Origin: Pelagophyceae sp. CCMP2097
Taxonomy: Eukaryota; Sar; Pelagophyceae
Direction: 5' to 3'
Assembly: GCA_026770575.1 (NCBI GenBank)
Contig: MU657294.1
Coordinates: 4,756-64,139, forward strand
DNA length: 59,384 nucleotides
Positions 9,149 through 18,797 of the stretch are shown here, piece by piece. A model generated the notes under the pieces. That model ran no database searches, had not been told where the DNA came from, and was given only the letters and a program-made list of their open reading frames with translations. Position 1 is the stretch's first letter, and every line of letters begins with the position of its first letter. The position numbers were made by a program, and so were the translations under genes.

Positions 9149-12100
9149 CTAGGACAGGGCGCACGCCGCCGACGCGCGCTGCGGCGGCGGGCCCGCGGCG
9201 TCTTCGTCGGACGCGGCGGCGTCGATGGCGTCGGCGTCGTCGAACGGTGTCGTGCGCGCGCCGCGGCCTTTGTGCGCCCGCGCGGCCACGTTCGCGCGCG
9301 CGTCGCTTAGCCGCCGAGTGGCGGCGCCCTGGGCCGCGGCGGCGCCGCGCTGGACTGCGTTGAAAGCGTCTGGGCCGTGCGCCAAGTAGGACTCTTTCGC
9401 CCTTTTGCCAACAAATGCCGCAGCGGTCCTCGCCTTGCTCGCCGCCAACTGCGCCCCCGCCGCCGTGCGCGTCCGGGCGCGATGCACTGCCGCGCTGCGC
9501 CGCGCGCGGCCGCGCTGGGCCATCCACGAGGCCCAAGCCGCTTCGTCGCCGACGGACTGCACTGATTCCCGACCCTCCCTACTCTCCACAAAAGCCTCCC
9601 ACTCCGCAGCCAGCGCCGCGGCCTCGCCCGAGTCGTCGCTGGAGGCGTCGTCCGAGTCGTCTTCCTCCGAGTCGTCGTTGGTCGTCGCGGTGGTGGTATT
9701 TTTCCCGGGCGTCCAGCCCACGCCGGGAACATCACCACCACTCCCAAAGCATGCAAAGCAGGCCCAGTCGCCGATATTCTGGGCGAGGCGCGGGCCGAGG
9801 ACGTGCTTTGCTAAGTCGACGAGGCGTTTCGCTTCGGCAGCGGGAAGCGGGCAAGTTTCCAGCAGCGCCTCCAGCTCGGCCAGCCCGCTGTCGCGCAGCC
9901 ACCGCACGGCGTTGCGCAGCGCCTCGGCTAAAGGCCGCGCGGACCTCGCGCGCGTCGCGGCGAGCTCTTTCAAGAGGACTAAGGTGAATATGGTCCTTGC
10001 GACGTCGGGCACTTCGTGTAAGGGCGCCACTAGAGAATCGGCCCCCGCCAGCAGCAGCCGCTCGCGCAGGGCGGCGTCGCAGCTCGGCGCGAGGACGACC
10101 CCGCACCGCTTCAGCAGGCCCGGCCGCGGGATGGCTGAGCGGTCTGCTACGGGTTCGTCTGCGAAATAAATGCCTGTTGAAGCGGATAAGTCACTCCTCG
10201 CATCCGCCGCCGCCCCTTCGCCTCTTAAAGCGTCGGGCGAGTCCACGTTCAGCAAAGACGTGCCGCGGAGCGTCCTTAAGGGGGAAACGTCCATCGACTT
10301 CCGAAGTTTGATTGGTGAATCCGTCGACTTTCTCGGAGGTGAAGAGTCCATCGACTTTCTCGCCGCTTTGGCGTCGTCCTCCAACCGGGCTTTGGAATCC
10401 AGCGGCGCGTCTCGGTGCGCGGCGCGGAGCCATAAACCTGCGGAGACCCTTTGAGTTTTCCCTCTCCAAGCCGCGTCCACCGCGGCTCGATAGGCGTCCA
10501 CGTCGTCATCATCGGCGACAAATGTCAGCACCGGCCGTAGCGACGGATGCACCTCCAACGAGCGCGCGTGCGTCTCCAGAGCTGAAGATAAGGAAGGGGC
10601 CGACCTCAGCGCAAAGCGGTCCACCAACCTCAGCGGCTCGCAGCCTTGCCTCGCGGGTCGAATCGGTAGACCCGCGAATAAGACTTCCGCCAAGGCATTT
10701 TCGCAGATGACCGTGAGGTGCGCCACTCTTGCAGGAAGCTGGTCCACGAGAGCGGTGAGATGTAACCGGTTGGAGATCTCGATTGCGGCCATCGGGTTCG
10801 TCCTCATTCGAGTGGCGAGCTTCTCAAAAATGGGAAAGCCAAAGTCCTCGATGACCAAAGCGCCCATCTCGATTTCGCGGTCCGCGAGGCCGTAGCAAGT
10901 CTTGGAGGCGCCGGCGTAGACGACGATTCCGACGAGCGTCGACGCGACTTCTGCGAAGAGTAAGACCGCTTCGACACCCGAGTCCACCAGCGCCCTGAGC
11001 TCGTCCTCGCGCACGACTTCCACGTCGCCGCGGAACGCGCGCCTCGCGGTGGCCAGAGCTGGGTCGGTGGAGTCTTGGAAGAAGGCTGTCACCCTCCGAT
11101 TCAATTCCGAGCAATCCCGGTCGCAAAGCAGGTCCGTCGGCGCGTTGGAGAGGAGGCGCGGCAGATTCGACCTCTTCTCCTGCGACGAGGCGAGGAGCTC
11201 GGGCCTTGGCGGGAGCTTTACCGTGGTCGCGGTCCATTCTTGGAGGAGCGGCGCCAGCGACCTCGCGTCGTCGTCCTCTTCCGCCGAAAACAACTTCTGC
11301 GTCTCGAATAAAGCCGCCGTCGAGAGGACGCACTCGATGGAGCTTCGAGCTTCGACGACGTTGAGCAGTTCCAAAGCGACGGCGATGGCCGACCCAGGAA
11401 CCGAGTCGACGTCATTTTTCGCCGCCGCATTCTTGGCAGAGCCTCGGCCCCAACCGCGCTTCGCCTCGCCTTGGACCGCGTCGTTTGCGGAGCCGTTTGA
11501 GGAGCCGTTTGAGGAGCCGTTTGAGGCGCCGTCTCGCCGGACCGCATTCCATCGCCAGCCTTCTCCCTTGCGTTGCTTCTTCGAGGGCGAAGCGTTCTTC
11601 GACGTCGAAGCGGCCTCTTTCGAGGGCGAAGATGCCGAGGACTCGCTTTTGGACTCATTCTTGGCCTCGTTGCGGCCGCCTTCGAGCCAAACTTGATGGT
11701 CCTCGACGAAGAGCGAAAGGCGGACCTGCACCGCGCGGTCCACCAAACGGCGCAATTCGTCGGCGGTCAGCGTCGCGGAGCCCGTGGCCACGAACTTTGC
11801 GGCGACTTGGCGAGCGGAGCGGCACGCCGCGGCCGCCGCTCCAAGTGCCAGCGCCGCGTCCACGTCGCACGCCGCCACCGCGAGCTCCACGGCCACGGCG
11901 AGATTCGACTCGGCGTTGGCCGACGAACCGAACAAGGGCGCCTCGCGCTTTGGGTGCTCGGCCTTTTTCATCAACGGGCCTTTGGTCAACGGGCCTTTGG
12001 TAAACGGGCCTTTCGTCGACGACGAATCGACCTTATTCTGCGCCGAGGCATCCACGCCGTTTTCGCCGTCGTCAAAGCGCCGGAACGCGTCCGCGAGGAC

Positions 12101-14348
12101 GTCTACCGCGCGCTGCCGTTGGGAGGCGTCTTGCCTGCCAGAGGTCTCGTACTTTTCCCAGCAAGCCGCAGCAAAGGCCCGTTGCAACTCGCGGAGCAGC
12201 TCCGAGTTTGGCCAATTCTGGTTCAAGTTGCGCAAAGCCGTCGCGTCTTTGAGGGCGCGTTCTAAGCAACTTTGGGCTCTGTTGAACTTGCCCGAAGCGC
12301 GAAGTTGCACGCTTTTGTAACACTCCAGCGCGACTTTCCTCTCCAGATCCACGGGCGCGAAGCTGAGAGCTAACGCGTCGGCGGCCAAGTCGGCGTGCGC
12401 CAGAACGTCTCCGGCCCCAGACTTGAAGGCGACCTTTGCGAGAAGATGATGGGCCGTGGGAGCGTCCGCGGCCATCAAAGAAAGAAAGGCCTCGCGTGCC
12501 TCGCCAAAGTCGCGCCGCCAGCAGTGGCACTCGCCGAGCAGCCCCGACAGCGCCTCGCGCTTCAAAAAGAGCGACGCCCCCAAAAAAGGCCTCGAGCTTC
12601 CACCCGAGCTTCCACCCGCCTTTTCGCCGCCCCGCAACGCCTCCTTCAACGCCCCGACCGCGCCGTCCACAAGCGAAAAGGCCTGGTGCATGGCCTCCTT
12701 CTTCGTCGTCGCCTTGTCGCGAGTCCAGAACCGGACCGTGTGATTCGCCGAGCGACAGCAAGCGACAGCAACTTCATAATAAGCAGCCGCCAAATCCTCA
12801 GAGCCATCGTCGCGGCCCTGCATCACGGCAGTCTGCGCCGCCTGAAAAGCCTGCACCGCAAACTGCTCGCGCTGCTTGGCTGCGCCCGTGTCGCTCAAAG
12901 AGCCGTAGCATCTCGAGAGTAAAACTCTCACCGAGCACCGCTCGACCACTTCCCCCGCGTTCCCCGCCCCAGCGGCCTCGAGGCCGCGCAGCGCCTGGCC
13001 GAGGTGGAAGACGGCGCAGCTCCACGAACCGAGGCGCTGCTTGCCCGAACCGAGTCTGGCGCGCTCGACGAAGGCCTCGCCTAGAGCGCTTCTTCAAGCG
13101 ACGCGTCGCACGGGGTCTCCTCAGACGACGTGTACATCCTTGATCGGTCTCCGCAAAACGGGGGCGTGTTTCAAAGGACGGTTTCAAAGGACGGCGGCCG
13201 GCACCGAGACGACGGTGCACTTGGAACCAGAGTAAAGGCGCCCTGCAAATGTACGGCTCCATTCGCATGACTTGAGACCAGTAGCGGATGGCCTCGGAGG
13301 ACTCGAGCAAGGCGCCGTCGTCGGCGGGGAGCTTGATGTCGCCTAAGCGCAATGCAAAGTGCTCGACCTCGACTCTTAAAACGGACTTCAGCCGAGCTTC
13401 CTCGTCCGACGCAAACTGGCGCTTGTGCTCGAAGACGAGCGCCCGCCGCGCTAAAAACTCGGCCTCTTCCAAGGCCGCCTCTTTTGCCGCCTCTTCAGAG
13501 GACAGCGCAGCTTTGGTCTCCAACAATGTTTTTTCCTTTTGAGCCGCCGCCGCCGCTTCGGCGCGCGCCGCCAGAGCGCGCGCCTCGGCGGCCTCGCGGT
13601 CGCGGATCTCAGCCTCGGCCGCCGCCTCGGCCAAATGCTTTGCCGACTCGGCCTGGAAACGCTCGGCCTCCAGCCGCGCCTTTGCCTCGCGCGCCTTTGC
13701 CGCCGTTTCAGCGGCCTGTTCCAAAACCGCCGCGGCCTTTGCCGCCTTGACGCGAAACTCTTGCGCCAACCGCGCCTCTTCGGCCTTTCTCTCCAGCGCG
13801 AGGCGCTCGCCTTCGTCGTATCGAGCTTTTGCTGCCGCTTCAGCCCGTTGCACGAGCGCGTCCTCCGCCAACGCCGCCTCGTCGGCGCGCACCTTGGCCC
13901 GCCGCTCCCGCTCAAGCTTGGCGAGGCGCAGCCTAAGCGGAGCGATCCACGGCCGTCTCGCAGAACGGCCATCCCTCGCGAGGGCCGCCTCTCGACATGG
14001 CCGTCTCTCGACACGGCCGCCTCTCGACACGGCCGCCTCTTGCAAGGGCCGCCTCTCGACGCGGCCGTCCCTCGAAAGGGCCGTCTCTCGACGCGGCCGT
14101 CTTGGGACGCGTCGACGATGATTCCCAACGCACTTCTTATGCGCCGCATTGGCCTCCATCTGCGACAGCGTCAAAGGCTGCTTCGGGCTGACTTCTATAG
14201 AGTTCTTGGCCTTGATCCGCAGCTTGGAAGGCGAGGCTTCCGGCGCTGCCCCTCCCGACCAAGGCACGACTTCCCCTCCGCCACCCGCCCACTTCTCCCG
14301 GAATTTGTCCCGCAGGCCATCGTCGCCGTCGTCGGGGCCGTCGGCCAT
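9149..14348 (-). CDS. Coiled-coil/TPR protein with C-terminal CHAT (caspase-like) domain
   Basis: The start is the ATG at 14348 (MADGPDDGDDGLRDKF). Exon 1 is 14348-14134; a 201-bp intron (14133-13933) is mostly 16-bp repeats; exon 2 (13932-13205) is a long charged coiled coil (KLERERRAKVRADEAAL onwards). A probable 56-bp intron (13204-13149) follows. Near 13083 the frame must shift by one base (EEAL then GEAFVERARLGSG) to join about 1,280 further residues. These contain helical TPR-like repeats (about 12.9-11.7 kb), low-complexity linkers and a CHAT-type end: VAHLTVICENALAEVLFAGL, LVDRFALRSAPSLSSAL, a candidate His in LWLRAAHRD, a candidate nucleophile in GVVLAPSCDAALRERLLLAG, and PLHEVPDVARTIF..AEALRNAVRWLR. 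CHAT domains are clan CD peptidase relatives usually paired with TPRs. Catalysis is inferred; an axonemal TPR protein is the main alternative. Its start codon is 145 bp from the divergent Derlin-like gene. Confidence 0.65.
13951..14110. repeat. 16-bp minisatellite, ten units, inside a CHAT-gene intron
   Basis: There are ten consecutive 16-bp units, each beginning GGCC (for example GGCCGCCTCTCGACAC). They run without indels from 13951 to 14110 and vary at a few positions. They occupy 160 of the 201 bases of the first intron. The host frame happens to stay open through the array. Confidence 0.93.
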
Positions 14349-14493
14349 CGCCGCCGCGAAGCGAGCGCCGACGCCACGCGGCGACTTCCCGGGCCACCGG
14401 AAACAACGCGATCGCCGAAAATTGTTTAAAGGACTTTTCAAAAAGCGCGGGCACTTTTCCGCAGGATCTGAGCGTCGTCGTGCGCCGGCGACG

Positions 14494-15623
14494 ATGGCGG
14501 CGGCGATGACGCCCGCCGCGACGTACATCTGGGTGGCGTGCGCCGTGGGCATGACGGGAGCGCTGCGAGGGGAGTACCTTGATATCTACGACGTTGTTTG
14601 GAGCTGTGAGTCTCGACTTGCAAGGAAGCATCCATCCACTGCCCATCGGTCTCGACGGCCACGCGTGGGGACTCCGCTCACGCTTTGTCTAGGGCCGCTC
14701 TTTGCGGACGGGGAGTACTTTCGGGCGCCTCTGTCGCTGTGTTTTATTGGGGATACGTTGACCATTTGGTACGGCATAAATCTCTACTTCCTGTACAAGA
14801 ACTCCGCAGACTACGAGGCTTCCCTGGGAAGTAGCGCGCTTTTCCTCTGGCACTTGCTCCTCGGCGCTTTTCTGGTCCTCTGTGGCGCCGCCGTCTTCGA
14901 CGTCTCGTTCCCGGGACTCGCGCTCGCCTCGTTCGTCCAGTCGCTCTGGTGCTCCGCCAACCCGAACCAAAGAGTCAGCCTTCACGGTTTAGTCGTCCCG
15001 GCCAAATACCTGGACGCCGTCCTCCTCGTGATCAAGCTCTTCCAGGGCGACTCGTGGAGATCACAGGTGCGTTTTTGTAGAGATTTTCAAGAGCCCACCT
15101 CTGAGACAGGTCATCGGCCTCATCGCCGGCCACGTCGCGCACTCGCACTTCGTGCTGCACCCGGCGTGCGTTTGTGGCGTCTTGCGCAGTCGTCGACGCG
15201 CTTTTTTAGCCTCTGCGAGCCGCCGTTCATCAAAGCGGCGGCCGACCTGTTGCAAAGCTCGCTCCAATTCTGGGGGCCGGCGGCGCCGTCGCTCCTTGCG
15301 CTCGGCGACCATGTCGTCGTAAAGGGCCGCGTCAGTCGGCAAAGGTTCTCCGCTCGTCGGCACACGGCAAGGCGCCGAGACGGCAACAAACTCTCCAGAG
15401 GCCTCGGTGCACGCCGGGGGACACGAAAGCCGGGTGGTTCCCGAGTGCCGTCAGAGTGGCACGGAGGTAGGTCTGCGATCTGCTGTCCGCCCCGGACCTC
15501 AACGGCGCGCGCGGAATCGTCAGCGGCGTCCTCGCCGGCGGGCGCTACGCTGTGGATCTGCCGCAGCTGCACCGGGCGGCCGTGTCCATCCAGCGAGCCA
15601 ACCTCGTGCGGCTCCGAATATAA
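14494..15623 (+). CDS. Derlin-like ER membrane protein with C-terminal LNG..GRY motif
   Basis: Exons: 14494-14605, 14693-15066, 15110 to about 15165, about 15230 onward, and at least one further join before the TAA at 15621-15623. The body has the Derlin layout: RAPLSLCFIGDTLTIWYGIN, NLYFLYKNSADYEASLG, several hydrophobic spans, WCSANPNQRVSLHGLVVPAK, YLDAVLLVIKLFQGDS and VIGLIAGHVAHSHFVL. The last corresponds to the conserved G..vGH..yF segment. Derlins are rhomboid pseudoproteases that help retrotranslocate misfolded proteins in ERAD, or act in symbiont-derived ERAD at secondary plastids. After the membrane core comes LCEPPFIKAAADLL and then DLNGARGIVSGVLAGGRYAV..IQRANLVRL, a beta-rich motif common in algal signalling proteins but unexpected on a Derlin. 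The last splice junctions are uncertain. An ordinary ER Derlin and a plastid-ERAD version are both possible. Confidence 0.75.
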
Positions 15624-15716
15624 CAGACCGTAATCCGACAATGAGACCCCCCTGCGCTTCCGACTTTGGCTTACTCGAAGCACTGGCTTACTCGACGCGA
15701 GCTCGAGACGCTTCGT

Positions 15717-15726
15717 TACAATTGTA
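15717..15726. promoter_or_regulatory. TACAATTGTA palindrome
   Basis: A single copy of the recurrent 10-bp palindrome lies 94 bp after the Derlin-like stop, in a convergent intergenic region of about 460 bp. Nothing else in 15624-16086 is recognisable. Confidence 0.5.
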
Positions 15727-16086
15727 CGAGTCGAAGGCGGTGCCGAGAGTGAAGGTGCGAAAACCGGCGGCGACCTCGGCTGCCAATGCGGGTCGTTGCA
15801 GGCGCGGGTGCGAAAGAGGCGCACGGTCGAAGACCGTGACGGACGAAGACCGGGGGGCGGTGACCTGCTCGTCGAAGCCGGCGGCACGACGCGGCCTCGA
15901 GAGGCCGTCTCCAGAGGCAGGCGTGCCGACGTAAACGTTGGACGCAGCTCGAGCTCGGAGGAGGGGCAGCGCTCGCTGCCCCGCGTTCGCTCCGGAGCCG
16001 CGGCGTGCGTCGCGCCAGTCGCGGCGTTGTCCGCGCGGCCGTCGGCGAGGCGTCGGCGGTGGACCCGCAGTGCGGCACGTCGGGCG

Positions 16087-17293
16087 TCACCTCTCTGGCG
16101 GTGGTCCGGCGCAGAGGGACTTGGCGAGGCGGCCGAGCTCTACGAGCGTCGCATCGAGCGCGACGCCGCGCTGGTCCGCGTCCGAGGCGAGGGCCGGGAC
16201 TTTGAAAGTCGTGTGCGACGCGTAGCCGCCGCCGCCGAGCGAAGCCGCTTTCGCTTCGATGGTGAAGAGGCCCTACGAGTGTCAGGATGACTTTTGATCG
16301 AGAGGGCCTTCAAGGGACGCGCCTTGCGCCACGCGATTGCGACTTTTAAGTTGGCGGGGAGGTCGAAGCGCCGCGTCTTGAAAAACGCTTCTGAGCAAAG
16401 CCCAGCCGCCGTCGCATCGCCGACCCACTCGAGCCTGCGCCGCGAGTCATAAAGGACCGTCGAGGCGGCTGTTCTCACTCGTGGCGCAGCGTCGCGGCGC
16501 AGTGCGCGGCCGCTGCCGCGTCGCCGTTGTCGTAGACGGCATCTTGACGAACCGTCCGCGCGCCGAACCCCGCCGCCGAAACGCGGAGCTCCCTAAAAGG
16601 TGAGTTGTGAGCGGCGACGAGCGACGAGCGTATCGCGGCGACGCGTGAGCGTTTGACGCACCACCTCCAGCGTTTGTCGCCGACGAGGACCTTCTTCGCG
16701 CTCAACTTCACCGAAAACGGCTTGCACACCCTCTGCGGCGGCAGTCGGAGCGGCAGGGCCCGCGGCGCGGGGGCGTAGAGCACTTGGCCCTGCGGCTCGG
16801 AGCCTTGCGTCGGGCGGCCAAAGCTCGGCCGACGGAGGTCTTTTTGCGCCTGGAAACTCACGTTGCGTCGCGCGCCCCCCGCCGAGAGAAATCTCACCGC
16901 CTTTGCGACGTCTCCCCACTTGGTCAGCGCGTGCCTCTTGCCTCTGAGCTTGACACGGCCTGTAAGAAGCGCCCGCGGGATCCGGAGCTCTTTGGCGAGC
17001 AACGCTTCAAATGTCGCCAGCGAGCAGCTGCACGCCGCGGCGGATTCGGCGCCGCGCGCCCGCCGCGCTACAACGCGGCCGGCAGATTCGGAGAGCTCCC
17101 ACCTAATCGCAAGGCTATGGCCCCAAATCGTCGCACGGCTGCCTTTCCAGACTCTGCACGAGGCGTCGCCTCACGTAAACTCCGAGTCCAGCTCGAAGAG
17201 GACCGTGGGCCTGCCCGTCGCGCGCGCGTCTGCGCAGGCCCGGCCGAGGGCGGCGTCGAGCTCGGCGACGCGCGGCGGCGGCGGGGCGGCCAT
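16087..17293 (-). CDS. SCP2-like lipid-transfer domain protein
   Basis: The start is the ATG at 17293 (MAAPPPPRVAELDAALG). The first exon ends in VLFELDSEFT, and a GTGAGG..GATTAG intron leads to TWELSESAGRVV. The next exon holds the family signature ATFEALLAKELRIPRALLTG, then RVKLRGKRHALTKWGDVAKA. This corresponds to the SCP2 sterol-carrier core (x..ll.g...p..A.mtGrlk.rG). Later exons give FRELRVSAAGFGARTVRQDA, HELEWVGDATAAGLCSEAFF (joined across a GTGAGA..GCAG intron) and GLFTIEAKAASLGGGGYASH, ending at a TGA at 16087-16089. SCP2 folds bind sterols or acyl chains. The C-terminal half, about 200 residues, is not recognised and may be a second lipid-binding or scaffold region. At least two internal splice sites are unresolved. 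Confidence 0.6.
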
Positions 17294-17661
17294 CTATGCC
17301 GGCCCGCGGAAGCCGCTGGTGCCTGCCGCTGCAGCGAGCCCGCGGAAGGACGACGCCTGGCCACCGACTGGTCACCGCGGGGATGGGTCCTCCCGCGAGC
17401 CGGCCGCGCCCCGCGCCAACGCGAAGGATCCAACCGCGGTCCGCAATTGCAGATGTCGGCGGATTTCCTATCAATGTTTTCTTAACTTTCGGCGGCGTCT
17501 CCGAGTCCGACTCGGAGTCGACACCGAAAAATTGGCCCGTGCAGCGCGAGCGGGAGGCGTCGCAGAGCAGGAGGAGGGCTTCCCCCGCGAAGCCCGCTCC
17601 GAGGCCCGCGAATCGCTTCCCTCGTGGCCGGCCCTTTGGCATCGTGCCAAATTTTGGCGCC

Positions 17662-18643
17662 ATGTCGCCTCTGAAGGAGCGCACGCCGCTCCTCGGCGGC
17701 GACGACGACGAATTCGAGCTGACGAGAGCGAACCAGGCGTCGGCGTACGCCTGGTGGTCCTCGCTAGTGCTGGCGGCAAGGCGGGCCGGCTGCTCCACCG
17801 CGCCTTTAAAGAACCACGACCCTTTGGCGGCGCCCGCGACGACGAACCCTTTCGTCGACGACGATGAGCTCGAGTCGGAGCTGGACCTGCCGCGCATGCC
17901 GCGGACGAGGTCGCTGCTTGGCCTGGCGGCGACGATCTTTCTGGCCGGGTTTGGCTGGGAAGCTTCGGCGCTTCTAATAGGCGGCGACTCGACTCAAACG
18001 TTCCGATTCTCCGCTCTTACAGGCCTCGGCGAGTGCCTGGGCGTTTTGATGGGCTCTTCGGTGGCGTTGCTGCAAGGGTGCTGCAAAGAGTGGCCTGCTT
18101 TGAGGAAGCAGCTCTGCGGCTCTTTGGCGTCGGGGATGGCCTTTTCGCCTCTTTACAACCTCATCCACGTCTACTTCAAGCTGCCCTTTTGGTGCGCCTT
18201 TGGCCAGGGGGGACATTCCCTCACGATCGCGCCACGACACACGCGTCGTGTAAGCCCCGCTTCGCAGGTGCACGGCGCCCCTCGTCGGATTGCTCGGCGG
18301 CGCGGCGTTCCTCGTCGGCCTCGTCGTCGGCGGCTCTTGCGGCCCGCGGCCCGCGGAGTCCGTGGACCGGCCGTGGCGAGCCGACGTCTCTTTAGCAATC
18401 GCGGTCGCGGGTGCCCAAGCCTGCTTCGTTTTGACAGAGGCCGGCTTCACACAAAAAGGAGACCCCTTGCTCTACTTTGCCGCAAAGGCAGACGACCGCT
18501 GGGTGTTCAACGCGCTGAAAGCCGGCACGACGACTCTGGTCGGGTTTGCGATTACGCAGACGTTACTCAACGCCTGCGCGCCCCGCGGCGCCCTCTGGGC
18601 AGACGGCGAGGCGCAAACGCCAAAGGCGAACTTGTTTATCTAA
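17662..18643 (+). CDS. Multipass membrane protein, family unknown
   Basis: Two exons, 17662-18191 and 18268-18643, are joined by a 76-bp GTGCGC..GCAG intron that restores TTTTG|G and an exact 301-residue frame. The N-terminus (MSPLKERTPLLGGDDDEF) has a dileucine-type acidic motif of the kind that sorts membrane proteins to endosomes or vacuoles. Hydrophobic segments follow at about residues 87-107, 120-140, 180-205, 223-240 and 265-285; LLGLAATIFLAGFGWEASAL and PLVGLLGGAAFLVGLVVGG are typical. The loops contain Gly/Cys-rich stretches but no catalytic motif I recognise. A transporter-like or small integral membrane protein is likely. It is divergent from the SCP2-like gene with 368 bp between starts. 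Confidence 0.7.
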
Positions 18644-18797
18644 GACCGCAACCACGAACCACCCGCCGCGGCGGCCGAGTGTCCACCCCATATCCTCTTC
18701 TAAGGAAGCCTCGTTGTCAGCTCTGTGACGTGGCGAAATTAAGTTGCGCCGGCTCCAAGCGGCCTCGCGGAGTCGGTGGCGGTGTCTCGCGTTTGTG
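18644..18797. other. Short convergent spacer
   Basis: About 150 bp lies between the converging ends of the membrane protein and the bS18m gene. No terminator or repeat is apparent. Confidence 0.4.

Noticed and set aside
13951..14110. In-frame coding repeat of the CHAT protein
   Set aside because: The frame stays open by chance but the 16-bp unit is not a multiple of three, and a GTGCGT donor and CTTAG acceptor bound it; intron is preferred.
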